A stretch of 64,000 nucleotides of DNA from Molanna angustata (taxonomy: Eukaryota > Arthropoda > Insecta > Trichoptera > Molannidae), in the NCBI GenBank assembly GCA_963576475.1, contig OY754987.1, positions 8,984,666-9,048,665 of the forward strand. The letters are read 5' to 3'. The position numbers were made by a program, and so were the translations under genes. Within the stretch, counting starts at the first letter, position 1. Each line of letters opens with the position of its first letter. The notes under the pieces were generated by a model. That model saw only the letters and a program-made list of their open reading frames with translations. It was not told the DNA's origin and searched no databases. Below, one piece after another: positions 45,375 to 56,600 of this stretch.

Positions 45375-45975
45375 TGCTAAGCGCACAGGTCATTTTTACC
45401 AATGTCGGATGAGGCTGTCAAAGTTGACATTAAACGTAAAATTTAAACATAAAAAAATAATAAATAGTATTTAAAATCATACAACTAGGTAAAAAATATG
45501 TCGACATATACAATTTATTTGAGAAATGTGATCAAATGGCTTGACAAATAAGAATACATAATAAACTTATTCCTAACCTAAAATGGCAGAGGTGTTGGTA
45601 AAATTTTTCATGTAACCATTTTCTATTCAATTTATAAAGTATCAAGCTCGCGCGAGTCGCTTTTCTCATTAAAGACTAACTAAACCTCACCGAAAAATGT
45701 AAATATAAAAAAAAAATGTAATAAAATAAAACGAAATAATAGTATGATGTGTACGTACATCTCCATTCCCGTTGATTTTTTTGGTTAGGTTTAGTTGGTC
45801 TTTAATGATAAAAGTGACTCGCCTGAGCGAGTTGCTTTATATATGAATGGAAATTTGTTTCAGGAATAATTTTATCAACACCTTTGGCATTTGAGGTTAT
45901 GAAAAAGTTTGTTTGAAAAATGAGAACAAATATATTCGCATTTTTCAAATAAATTAGATATCTCAACATAAATTA
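45375..45975. repeat. Repeat E, inverted pair
   Basis: 45375-45680 is the reverse complement of 38440-38750. 45785-45975 is a direct partial copy (GTGACTCGCCTGAGCGAGTT, TTTGGCATTTGAGGTTA). The two are joined head to head through TTAAAGACTAACTAAACCTC and GGTTTAGTTGGTCTTTAA, a palindrome with a ~90-bp centre. The right copy is cut by SINE B at 45976. Confidence 0.88.
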
Positions 45976-46143
45976 GATGGGTCGATGGCAGAGCGGTTAG
46001 CGCATTGGGTTAGTAATCCAGTTGTTGCGAGTTCGAATCCTGCCTCGACCGATTTCGTTCACTTATAGCACAAGCATTTAAGCTTATTTTAGGGAACGTA
46101 GGAAGATGTATATGTATTTGTTTAACAAGGACATATTCATTTT
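45976..46143 (+). mobile_element. SINE family B, copy 4, near full length
   Basis: GATGGGTCGATGGCAGAGCG, GTTAGCGCATTGGGTTAGTA, ATCCAGTTGTTGCGAGTTCG, AATCCTGCCTCGACC, then body and tail. The head folds like tRNA with an anticodon loop of the CTAGTAA type in sister copies (AGU, threonine). Confidence 0.93.
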
Positions 46144-46778
46144 TTATTCAAAAATAAAAAAATATTTAAGGAATCCATAATGCGTACAATAATAAATTTT
46201 GAAGCGTGTTGAAAATTGAGATATATATGACATTTGAATCTATTTTCCTACATCACTAGGAATTAGGAGAAATGCTTTGTTTGTATGAACCAATTAAAAA
46301 TATAACAATCAGAGAAAAGATAAAATCATTTTTTATGTTTCACAATGATGCTGTGCCATGTCTGATGGGTTTGTTTACATTAAATGCCGAAATAAGTCCT
46401 TCACATAAAAACATGTTGATCTGTGTTGGAGGCAAGATTACTCTCACCTGCTTCAAACATGTGGAGAGTTTGTTCATCATTTTGAGAAAAAAACAGACAT
46501 ACAAACCATCACGTCACGTCCCTAATGGGGTAGGCAGAGAGAACCGAACGCAATATTTTAATTTCTATCCTGGCAAGCGAATCTAATGCAAACTAGGTAT
46601 GAGAAAAATCAAAAAGTAAAGAATCATCGATAAAAAATATCAACGTACAATAAAAATTAATACCTAAAAAGTCAGCCACTGGTATTTTTCCAATATCAAA
46701 TTTCCATTTTTTTTTTAATTAAAAAGTTTTTAATTTTTTATTCAAAAAACCTTTATAAGAAAAATAATCACCAACGAA
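46144..46778. other. Unassigned, containing a short dispersed repeat
   Basis: 46495-46570 (CATCACGTCACGTCCCTAAT, GGGGTAGGCAGAGAGAACCG, AACGCAATATT) matches 23200 and 51185. This word is common in moth genomes; its class is unknown to me. The 104-codon frame at 46272-46586 runs into this repeat and is not convincing. Confidence 0.5.
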
Positions 46779-46985
46779 GCCAACCGCCCGTGGCACATAT
46801 GATAAGCCGTTCGGTTTCTGTACTGGCGTCCTGGGTTAGATTCCCAGCAGAGGAGAAATTTATTCAAATTCATTTCTCACGCAATTCTAGCTTCTCTGGG
46901 CTGGAAACACTGGTTAGTTGGAAGACAATGCCATATGGCAATAAACTCGCAACTTGCGCTGGGTGCAAGGAAGTGTTTATTATTA
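46779..46985 (+). mobile_element. SINE family A, copy 2
   Basis: tRNA-like head: GTGGCACATATGATAAGCCG (A-box region), GGGTTAGATTCCCAGCAGAG (B-box region). Body GCTTCTCTGGGCTGGAAACA, then GTTAGTTGGAAG and the hairpin AATGCCATATGGCAAT. Tail CAAGGAAGTGTTTATTATTA. The latter half resembles LINE 3' UTRs at 12560 and 19880. Confidence 0.9.
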
Positions 46986-47159
46986 CAATTACCTATTATA
47001 AATGAATATAGTCCTGATAAACCGAAACGATCATACTGTTAAAGAACTATCACATTCATTAAATCTAATTAAGTGATTTGATTTTCATTCAACCCTTTAA
47101 TTTAACTTTACTTTTCTGTACTGAATAAAAATTTGGAAAGGGCATTCATAGTTTTTTTA

Positions 47160-47357
47160 AACACTTCCTTGCACCCGTCGCAAGTGGCGAGTTTATTGCC
47201 GTATGGCAATTTCTTCCAACTTACAAGTATTTCCAGCCCAGAGAAGCAATATTTTCGTGAGAAATAAATTTATATACATTTCTCCTCTGCTAGGAATCGA
47301 ACCCAGGTCGACCGCACAGAAACCGAACGGCTTACCAACTGTGCCACGGCGGTCGGC
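47160..47357 (-). mobile_element. SINE family A, copy 3, best head
   Basis: On minus: GCCGACCGCCGTGGCACAGT, TGGTAAGCCGTTCGGTTTCT, CTGGGTTCGATTCCTAGCAG. The A box TGGCACAGTTGG and B box GGTTCGATTCC are intact. The body hairpin ATTGCCATACGGCAAT and tail AAGGAAGTGTTT are present. Confidence 0.92.
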
Positions 47358-47784
47358 CTTTACTTGTTATTTGTCAAATATATATTTCAGCAAAGAGTTT
47401 TATGTTGATCACATCCCACGCTTTTTAATTATGTACGCTAAGTAATTTTATTTTTAGAGGTGCTTATAAAGTAGGCCTCTTTTAATATAAAAATTTCGTT
47501 CTCTGAACCACTTTAGGACATATAGCAGCAATACATCTGTCAACAGAGTTCTACTAACTAGTTCCACAATATCTATGTACCTATCTTTCTACCAGCAGAC
47601 CTACCTTTAGTTGTCGTTCCTTCGTGTACCATATATTATGGAGCTTTTGGGACGTGTCACCGACAGAAATAGACCCCCTGAAAATTCTTCGCCGTCCGTT
47701 TTTATCCCAAATTATATGGTATCCGAAATTCCGTTGAAATGTCTCTTCTGCAATTAATTTCTAAAATAAATAAATTAAATAATA
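47358..47784. other. Unassigned sequence
   Basis: No supported feature. Confidence 0.4.
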
Positions 47785-47933
47785 GATGCGTGGTGGCAGA
47801 GTAGCGGTTAGCGCACTGGGTTTGTAATCCAGTGGTCACGAGTTCGAATTCCAACTCGACCGATTTCGTTCACCTATAGCATGACTGCTTTGTTTAGGGA
47901 ATGAATATTTACTCGTTACAAGGACATATTCAT
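47785..47933 (+). mobile_element. SINE family B, copy 5
   Basis: GATGCGTGGTGGCAGAGTAG, GCACTGGGTTTGTAATCCAG, TGGTCACGAGTTCGAATTCC, body CGATTTCGTTCACCTATAGC and a diverged tail. Confidence 0.9.
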
Positions 47934-48004
47934 CGTTTTCAAAAATATAATAATAATAACCGGAAACCTTCCCAGATGTACAATTAGTAGTGATGTCGAA
48001 AAAG

Positions 48005-48140
48005 GTATAGTTGTAGCCAAACATCTTGAACTTTTAGCCGAGAAGGGGGGAGATTAACACGTAAAACAACGAAGCAAAAAGACACAAATTTGCGCTCTGC
48101 GCAACCAGGAAGCTCGTTCAAGATATTTGGCAAAAATTAT
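48005..48140. mobile_element. ~130-bp MITE, copy 3
   Basis: TATAGTTGTAGCCAAACATC and GATATTTGGCAAAAATTAT are the inverted ends, with the shared AACAACGAAGCAAAAAGACA core. Confidence 0.9.
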
Positions 48141-48868
48141 ACATACGCACATGTTCCAAAAAAACTAAAAAATCACAAAGAAAATGGACTGAATTTCAAT
48201 ACACTGAGGGGCCTTCCATAAGATACAGATATTTTTGAAACAGATTCCTTGACTTATTTTGAATAAAAAATCGTATGGGAGGGGTGTTCTATCATCAACA
48301 CCACTGACAACAGCCTCTGGGTTACAAAGCGTCTAAAAAGGTCTTCCTTTCCTTTTTCTCACTGTTGTGCGTATTTTGTTTTGTATTTTATAAAATACAA
48401 AAACCTATGATAATAGTGATTTTCGTCAAATAAGGAGTTTAAATTTGCGGCGATGGGCCTTTGTTGATTAATAGTCTTTTTTGATCGCCCGGAGAAGACC
48501 AATGTGGTGTTTTTTTTTCTCCCGACCACAGATAAATTATCATTGCGGACCTTCTGTCTAACGAACAAGAGTACAGAGAGGGACAGCATTAGAGGTTTCA
48601 ATGGCCTTTGGATGTGAAACCGCTCGTTTGGAAGAGTTTAATTGGAAACCAGAAGAGGAATTAAAGGGAGAAAAAACAGGTCTGCCGACTATTCGATAAG
48701 GACATAACTATTGTCACGGAAATAGGAATTTAAAAATTAATTCCTGGATCAAAAACAGAACCTTATTTATTTACATAGGTATCTACGTCAGTTTCTAAAA
48801 AAACTTCAGACTAATATTTTTCGTTGTATTTTTTTTTGGAAGAAAATTTTTATCTCTTATTTTTTAAA
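48141..48868. other. Unassigned sequence
   Basis: An 80-codon minus frame (48601-48359) has no recognised motif. Nothing else seen. Confidence 0.4.
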
Positions 48869-49035
48869 TGAATATGTCCTTGTTAAACAAGTACATATAC
48901 ATCTTCCTACGTTCCCTAAAATAAGCAAATAAATGCTTGTTCTATGAGGTGAACGAAATCGGTCGAGGCAGGATTCGAACTCGCGACCACTGGATTACTA
49001 GCCCAGCGCGCTAACCGCTCTGCCATCGATCCATC
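48869..49035 (-). mobile_element. SINE family B, copy 6, near full length
   Basis: GATGGATCGATGGCAGAGCG, GGGCTAGTAATCCAGTGGTC, GCGAGTTCGAATCCTGCCTC on minus, then the standard body and tail. Confidence 0.93.
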
Positions 49036-49098
49036 TAAATTCATTAAAAAAATATAAAAAATTATTACATCAGTCTGTTTATTAAAGTCTTTTTTTTT

Positions 49099-49615
49099 CA
49101 TTTGTCAACAGAATTTATTTGAGGGTTCGTGTTAATTCATTATCATCATCAATGGCTCCACAGTCCGTTGCGAGCATTGGCCTCCTCCAGCATTCCTCGC
49201 CATCTCCCTCTATCATAGCATGCACCCCTCCAGTCCCTTACACCAACAGCCTCCACATCCCACTGCACGCCATCCGGCCATCGGAGCTTCGGACTACCAA
49301 AGCTAGCCTTGGGGCTTTGTGTGCAGGATTCTCTTTGACACCCTTTAATCGTCTTTCATTTGTCAACAGAATTTATTTGAGGGTTCGTGTTAATTCATTA
49401 TCATCATCAATGGCTCCACAGTCCGTTGCGAGCATTGGCCTCCTCCAGCATTCCTCGCCATCTCCCTCTATCATAGCATGCACCCCTCCAGTCCCTTACA
49501 CCAACAGCCTCCACATCCCACTGCACGCCATCCGGCCATCGGAGCTTCGGACTACCAAAGCTAGCCTTGGGGCTTTGTGTGCAGGATTCTCTTTGACACC
49601 CTTTAATCGCCCATT
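49099..49615 (-). pseudogene. LINE terminal fragment in a 258-bp tandem duplication
   Basis: CATTTGTCAACAGAATTTAT starts at 49099 and again at 49357, and the two units appear identical. On minus each encodes SPKASFGSPKLRWPDGVQWD, then VRDWRGACYDRGRWRGMLEE and ANARNGLWSH, the GRPKLRW.D.V..D....G...WR..A.DR.RWR ending of a LINE ORF2. The duplication is younger than the fragment. The 181-codon plus frame is antisense. Confidence 0.85.
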
Positions 49616-49849
49616 CCATCCACGTGTTCTACTCATCGCATCCTCCCTATTTTTATCACCTTAGAATGTTGGGCGCATTATAAATATTGTATATCTCTTC
49701 TTTGTTTCGTATTCTCCAAGCTCCGTTTTCTGTCGAATACTTGTAGAGATAATTTACATTTTTTACTCAATATCCAGCATTCAGAACCATAAAATGAAGT
49801 ATTCAAACAATTTCGTGTACTAAAGCTAAATAATTTATATAAAAAATAT
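49616..49849. other. Unassigned sequence
   Basis: Nothing recognised. Confidence 0.4.
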
Positions 49850-50580
49850 ACTCTTTTAACAACATTTAAAAAATATTATAGTGAAATACATGAAAACAAC
49901 AATAGAACCAGATCGAAAAATAATATTGCTATCCCTCGCGTCAATACATCTGCAGCCCAGCACCACTTTACATACCTGGGAATAAAACATTTTAATGACC
50001 TTCCAGATGAATTGAGGAAAATGAAGGAATATATACAATTTAAAAATTCTATTATAAAACATATTAACAATTATAATTACATCCAGTGATGGATTTTTGT
50101 TTTGTTGTTTTTTTTTTATTGTATTTTAATTTTTTTATATTTCCAAATTACGCCAAATTGTGAGTGTAATTTTTTTTTTTTTTTTGGTGTTGAGTTGTGT
50201 GTACTTTTTTTTTTTGATGATATGTTATGTGTATATATAGTTTTTTGATGTTGTCTGTTATTATATAAGAAATATTGATTTTGTTTTTGATGAGTAATTT
50301 ATTTGAATTTGTTCTTGATGTAATTAATGTATTTTTATTGTATTCCAGTTTTTGCGGTTAGTGGTTTTTGTTTCGTGACGGTGGACGGTGAACGGTGAAT
50401 GCCTGCTAGTGGGGCCCTGTGAACGGCAAATGCAGTTCGCGGTTCTCAGTATGCGCTTGCGTATACTAGAGTATGCTCCATTGGTGAGGGTTCATCCGTA
50501 AACTGTTCACCAGTTCGCGTAATATTAATTTAAATATATGCGTGTTATTTTTAGTAATATTATATGTTATTGAAATAAAT
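49850..50580 (+). pseudogene. CR1-like LINE RT tail and 3' UTR
   Basis: From about 49882 the plus strand reads HENNNRTRSKNNIAIPRVNT, SAAQHHFTYLGIKHFNDLPD and ELRKMKEYIQFKNSIIKHIN, ending at TGA near 50088. IPR.NTS..Q..F.Y.GI..FN.LP is the usual C-terminus. The T-rich 3' UTR runs to about 50580 (GAAATAAATGAACC). Confidence 0.75.
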
Positions 50581-50739
50581 GAACCGATAAAATGACTGTG
50601 CTCCTCCCTCGAACACGAGATTTGATCTCAACTGAGGGATGAATAGATATTAAATAATTTAATTTTAAGATACTGTTTATAATTCTTTTTATCATTAATG
50701 TATAATTGTTAAAATAAAAAAAAAATAAATAAAAAATAA

Positions 50740-51065
50740 ATAAGTGCGGAGCGAAGGAACGTTTTGTAAATTGTGAATTTCGTTTTTCTAGACATCCCCA
50801 AGATGCCAGATGTCTAATCAAACCTATGAAGCATTTGTTTGCCATATAAATCCTGCACTTAATTTCAGTGAATGTGTCATTTACATTAGCCACAATTCAT
50901 CCCAAGTAGGTGAAACTTTCAACAGATTGTGTGGGCACCTACGCTGATTGTTGTTGGGTTCTGGTTGTTATTGACAGTCTTGGTGACTGGCATATATTTA
51001 TTCTTAATGGAGTTGATGCAAAGTCCCATTCCATAAGCAATTCTTTCCAACTCAACAAATGATCA
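50740..51065 (-). pseudogene. LINE RT remnant, minus strand
   Basis: SFVELERIAYGMGLCINSIK, then NKYMPVTKTVNNNQ, and after breaks NVNDTFTEIKCRIYMANKCF and GLIRHLASWGCLEK. The G..(L/I)N..K..YM ... ND...EI..RI..A.(R/K)C(Y/F).GL pattern is the RT thumb region of another LINE lineage. Confidence 0.65.
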
Positions 51066-51169
51066 ACCGTTTATGTCAATACATCTTCTGGGATAGTTGA
51101 AAATAGTCGTCATATAGCAATAAGCTCTGTTTTGAATTCTAGACGAAAAAATAATGCTCATATATCTTG

Positions 51170-51407
51170 TCTGACTTAAGGCGTAATACCATAACTCCTT
51201 GGCTCTAATGTGGTAGGTAGAGAGAACCGAGCGCCATATTTTTTTATCCATGCATTGTTTCATACGACATGTTCACCAGTTGTTCAAGCTTCTTGGTTTT
51301 CCTCTTTCAGAATCTCATTCACAAGGTCTAGCCATTCTTTTACTGGAGCGAGTTTACTTACATAAAATACCTTTTAGAATTGTTTCATATAAACGATATG
51401 TTTTGTT
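51170..51407. other. Short dispersed repeat and unassigned sequence
   Basis: 51185-51250 (GGTAGGTAGAGAGAACCGAG, CGCCATATTTTT) is a third copy of the repeat at 23200 and 46495. Confidence 0.5.
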
Positions 51408-51495
51408 TCTCTGACCCAAAAACAATGGTTAATTGGGGGAAAATATATTTAACTTTAAACATGCAACTTGCGCAAGGTGCGAAAAAAGTTTAACA
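51408..51495 (+). mobile_element. SINE family A, degraded 3' half
   Basis: TTTCTCTGACCCAAAAACAA, TGGTTAATTGGGGG, CATGCAACTTGCGCAAGGTG follow the order of SINE A body and tail. Confidence 0.65.
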
Positions 51496-52510
51496 GTCTG
51501 TTGTAAATAAAAAAAAACAATGAAATTCTATTTTAATAGATTTATTTTCTTATATTCATCGAAATCCAATGACGTAAGATCTCAGTTCAGTAGATTCTGT
51601 AGAAAAAAAGTCTACCACTTCATCTTACATATAAACCTACTCAAACAAAACATGTGTGTTTATTAGGTACATTTGTCAAGTACCCTTTTACGATATTATG
51701 ATTGCTAGTATGTTAAATGTGAAACCCATATTTTAAGAATCAAATGAAGGTTTACAAAAAATCATGATTGCCAACGTCACCTTAGAACCTCGCCAAGGGA
51801 CTGGTAAAGAAGCGACAGAGTGATTGGATGTTATATAAAACTTTGGGCCAGCCAACATACATACCCTGCACGGAGGCCTTGTCAATTCTGGCAAAAACAC
51901 CACATGTTCAAGTGATATCTCTGGGGAAATTAACAAATATGAAAGCTCAATAGCAGATTACACAGTTGCGCAAAATGTATCTGCACACGCAGCGACTGAA
52001 CCCACAACAACTGTGCACATTAAAATACAAAAACTCTCCCTTTCTCAGTGGAGTGACCAGATAATTTTGAATTGCATGCATTTTTCACCTCATTCGCATC
52101 CATACATCTATTCATGCATTTTGTGTTGTCAATGCACTCCGTTGCCTCTGAGAACTGACAACATAGGATTTTGAAGGGTGGACTGTATTTTTCTGGATAC
52201 AACGGATTAACGGATTTGATTTAGAAATTACACTTATTGCTTCAGGCCGCTTTCTACACACCAATGATGCATATAGATTTTCACCATTAATTGATGGTTC
52301 ACACAACAATATAGTTCCTACGGTTGGACGAATACGATCTTATTCGATATTCAATACACGCCGTATCGAAATGTCAAAATGACACACTCGTCGACCGTTC
52401 GTCTACTACTGGTCGACTGAACATGGACGGCCAGCTGATTCGTAACAGTACCAAGAAGGGAGGAACGAGGCACAGATTCGTACGTCAACACCTTTGTTTA
52501 ACAAAAAGAA
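51496..52510. other. Unassigned, with weak protein-like frames
   Basis: Plus strand 51839-52177 is open without ATG and reads NFGPANIHTLHGGLVNSGKN, then SSIADYTVAQNVSAHAATEP. About 52158-52360 another frame gives NGFDLEITLIASGRFLHTND and AYRFSPLIDGSHNNIVPTVG. These are more protein-like than background but match no family I know. They may be remnants of one coding sequence. Confidence 0.35.
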
Positions 52511-52660
52511 TAAATATGTCCTTGAAACAAATACGTATACATCATCATAAATTCCCTAAACTATGCATAAATGCTTGCACTATATACCTAAGTGGCAGGA
52601 TTTGAACTCGTGACCACTGGATTATTAACCCAGCGCGCTAACCACTCAGCCACCACCCAT
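52511..52660 (-). mobile_element. SINE family B, copy 7
   Basis: On minus ATGGGTGGTGGCTGAGTGGT, GCGCTGGGTTAATAATCCAG, TGGTCACGAGTTCAAATCCT. The body is shortened by a few bases. Confidence 0.9.
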
Positions 52661-52664
52661 TAAC

Positions 52665-52850
52665 CCAGAGTATTGTTCACATGGTCGTACCAAAGTTTTC
52701 TTGCTATTATTCCATCTCTTTCAGCTCTATAAATTTGCTTGATCATTCATTCTGAGTTCATTCTATTCATGTGCCTAGACCACCACAATGTGCTTACATT
52801 TATTCTATTAACAATATCCTTGTAGTCCGAGAGATTACACGTATTCGATT
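52665..52850 (-). pseudogene. LINE RT C-terminal scrap, minus strand
   Basis: VSTLWWSRHMNRMNSE, then a stop, then MIKQIYRAERDGIIARKLWY and DHVNNTLG. This fits the W.GH..RM ... K.(I/V)......G.(R)...W.D.(V/I) end of LINE ORF2. Confidence 0.55.
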
Positions 52851-52901
52851 AATCATTTTTTTATGTCTGGTTTTTAGATATTTTCTTATTTATTGAATAT
52901 A

Positions 52902-52982
52902 GGTATGAAAAAGGTAAGTCTGACACCTAGTAGTGGTTGCGTTTACCAGTGCGCATCGTCTTTATAGGTGAAAATTGCAGAT
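52902..52982 (+). repeat. Left terminal inverted repeat
   Basis: About 80 bp with roughly 80% identity by eye to the right terminus. The first 45 bp also match the end at 25370-25414. Confidence 0.8.
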
Positions 52983-53079
52983 ATTAACATTTTTACTCTC
53001 CACACTATGGAATAGGGGAGAGTCATGATTTCGCAAAATTTAAGCGTATTTTTTTTACATCAATTTCTCAATGGGTATC

Positions 53080-53640
53080 ATGTAGAGAATGCACACTATG
53101 AGTTTCGTCGTGATGTGTTTGTGTGTATGACGTATACGCCGTACGCCGTACGCCGTACCCCGTAGCATTTATCTTTTTTGTGTCCTCTCTACAGCCCAAA
53201 CTATAAGTCTGATTGACTTCATATTAACATCATATGTGTAAAGTGCAAAGACCTAGAGCTGATTAGTTTTCCATAGACAACTTTTGATTTCTTCTCTATG
53301 AATTCATCATTTACGTTGTTTTTTTTTTGTGTCCTCTCTGCAGCCCAAACTATAAGTCCGATTGACTTCATATTGATATCACATGTGTTAAGTCCATAAA
53401 CTTAGAGCTGATTAGTTTTCCATAGACAACGGTTCATTTTTTCCCAATGTTTCTTTATGATTTCATCAATTAAAACTGAAAAAATGCTCTCACGACCTGG
53501 AAATTAGAGATATTTTAATTTGGTTTCAAATATTTATACAACACCAAGAATCTTCATAAAATTGTATTCAAAGTTGGTCAATGTTAAAAGAAAAATATTC
53601 AACGGTTTCAAAAATTATATTTTATTTAATGGATATTTGT
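53080..53640 (+). repeat. Satellite-progenitor repeat with 149-bp internal duplication
   Basis: GTGTCCTCTCTACAGCCC at 53180 and GTGTCCTCTCTGCAGCCC at 53330 mark two tandem modules ~149 bp apart. Downstream, GAGCTGATTAGTTTTCCATA, TTATGATTTCATC and AAAATGCTCTCACG align in order with the 312-bp monomer. A CGCCGTAC octamer is repeated three times at 53137-53160. Confidence 0.88.
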
Positions 53641-53687
53641 ATGAAACTTATATGTAACAAGAGAATTTTTTTATATTTGGCAATGTT

Positions 53688-56600
53688 CAGTTCATTGATT
53701 TCATATTGATATAAGAATATTAATAGCTTGAACTTAGAACTGATTAGCTTTTCATAGATATCATAAAATTTCTTCATATGATATCACGTGTCAACATTGT
53801 CAAAATGGTCTAACGCTCTTTGAAACAAAATTTATCTGCTTTTTTTAAAATATTTCATACAACATAAGCAGTCTTCACTATACTGCATTAATAGTTTGTT
53901 TATCTTAACATAAAAATATACTATCGGAAGAAAATTTATATTCCTGATAGTAACGTTTAGTATGAATAAAAATGTAATTAGATAAATTTCTATGTATGGA
54001 AAAGTTCAGTAATTTGATTTCATGTTATAATGTAAAAAGCTTGAACATAGAACTGATTAGCTTTCCATAAACAACAAAAAAAATCTTCATATAATATCAC
54101 ATGTCAAAATTTTGAAAATGCTCTCGCGTTCTTTAAAACAAAATTTATCTGCTTTTTTTAAAATATTTCATACAACATAAGCATTCTTCCCTATACTGCA
54201 TTAATAGTTTGTCTATCTTAACATAAAAATATACTATCGGAAGAAAATTTATATTCCTGATAGTAACATTTAGTATGAATAAAAATGTAATTAGATAAAT
54301 TTCTATGTATGGAAAAGTTCAGTAATTTGATTTCATGTTATAATGTAAAGAGCTTGAACATAGAACTGATTAGCTTTCCATAAATAACAAAAAAAATCTT
54401 CATATGATATCACCTGTCAAAATTTGGAAAATGCTCTCGCGTTCTTTAGAACAAAATTTATCTGCTTTTTTTAAAATATTTCATACAACATAAGCATTCT
54501 TCCCTATACTGCATTAATAGTTTGTCTATCTTATCATAAAAATATACTATCGGAAGAAAATTTATATTCCTGATAGTAACATTTAGTATGAATAAAAATG
54601 TAATTAGATAAATTTCTATGTATGGAAACGTTCAGTAATTTGATTTCATGTTATAATGTAAAGAGCTTGAACATAGAACTGATTAGCTTTCCATAAATAA
54701 CTAAAAATTCTTCATATAATATCACGTGTCAAAATTTTGAAAATGCTCTCGCGTTCTTTAAAACAAAATTTATCTGCTTTTTTTAAAATATTTCATACAA
54801 AATAAGCATTCTTCACTATACTGCATTAATAGTTTGTTTATCTTAACATAAAAATATACTATCGGAAGAAAATTTATATTCCTGATAGTAACATTTAGTA
54901 TGAATAAAAATGTAATTAGATAAATTTCTATGTATGGAAAAGTTCAGTAATTTGATTTCATGTTATAATGTAAAGAGCTTGAACATAGAACTGATTAGCT
55001 TTCCATAAATAACAAAAAAAATCTTCATATGATATCACCTGTCAAAATTTGGAAAATGCTCTCGCGTTCTTTAGAACAAAATTTATCTGCTTTTTTTAAA
55101 ATATTTCATTCAACATAAGCATTCTTCCCTATACTGCATTAATAGTTTGTCTATCTTAACATAAAAATATACTATCGGAAGAAAATTTATATTCCTGATA
55201 GTAACATTTAGTATGAATAAAAATGTAATTAGATAAATTTCTATGTATGGAAACGTTCAGTAATTTGATTTCATGTTATAATGTAAAGAGCTTGAACATA
55301 GAACTGATTAGCTTTCCATAAATAACTAAAAATTCTTCATATAATATCACGTGTCAAAATTTTGAAAATGCTCTCGCGTTCTTTAAAACAAAATTTATCT
55401 GCTTTTTTTAAAATATTTCATACAACATTCTTCACTATACTGCATTAATAGTTTGTTTATCTTAACATAAAAATATACTATCGGAAGAAAATTTATATTC
55501 CTGATAGTAACATTTAGTATGAATAAAAATGTAATTAGATAAATTTCTTTGTATGGAAATGTTCAGTAATTTGATTTCATGTTATAATGTAAAGAGCTTG
55601 AACATAGAACTGATTAGCTTTCCATAAATAACAAAAAAAATCTTCATATGATATCACCTATCAAAATTTGGAAAATGCTCTCGCGTTCTTTAGAACAAAA
55701 TTTATCTGCTTTTTTTAAAATATTTCATACAACATAAGCATTCTTCCCTATACTGCATTAATAGTTTGTCTATCTTAACATAAAAATATACTATCGGAAG
55801 AAAATTTATATTCCTGATAGTAACATTTAGTATGAATAAAAATGTAATTAGATAAATTTCTTTGTATGGAAATGTTCAGTAATTTGATTTCATGTTATAA
55901 TGTAAAGAGCTTGAACATAGAACTGATTAGCTTTCCATAAATAACTAAAAATTCTTCATATAATATCACGTGTCAAAATTTTGAAAATGCTCTCGCGTTC
56001 TTTAAAACAAAATTTATCTGCTTTTTTTAAAATATTTCATACAAAATAAGCATTCTTCACTATACTGCATTAATAGTTTGTTTATCTTAACATAAAAATA
56101 TACTATCGGAAGAAAATTTATATTCCTGATAGTAACATTTAGTATGAATAAAAATGTAATTAGATAAATTTCTATGTATGGAAAAGTTCAGTAATTTGAT
56201 TTCATGTTATAATGTAAAGAGCTTGAACATAGAACTGATTAGCTTTCCATAAATAACAAAAAAAATCTTCATATGATATCACCTGTCAAAATTTGGAAAA
56301 TGCTCTCGCGTTCTTTAGAACAAAATTTATCTGCTTTTTTTAAAATATTTCATTCAACATAAGCATTCTTCCCTATACTGCATTAATAGTTTGTCTATCT
56401 TAACATAAAAATATACTATCGGAAGAAAATTTATATTCCTGATAGTAACATTTAGTATGAATAAAAATGTAATTAGATAAATTTCTTTGTATGGAAATGT
56501 TCAGTAATTTGATTTCATGTTATAATGTAAAGAGCTTGAACATAGAACTGATTAGCTTTCCATAAATAACTAAAAATTCTTCATATAATATCACGTGTCA

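Noticed and set aside
45976..46048. tRNA-Thr gene
   Set aside because: Seven copies share the same non-tRNA 3' body and tail, so they are SINEs.
49119..49664. 181-codon plus-strand frame
   Set aside because: It is antisense to LINE coding sequence and its length comes from the exact tandem duplication.
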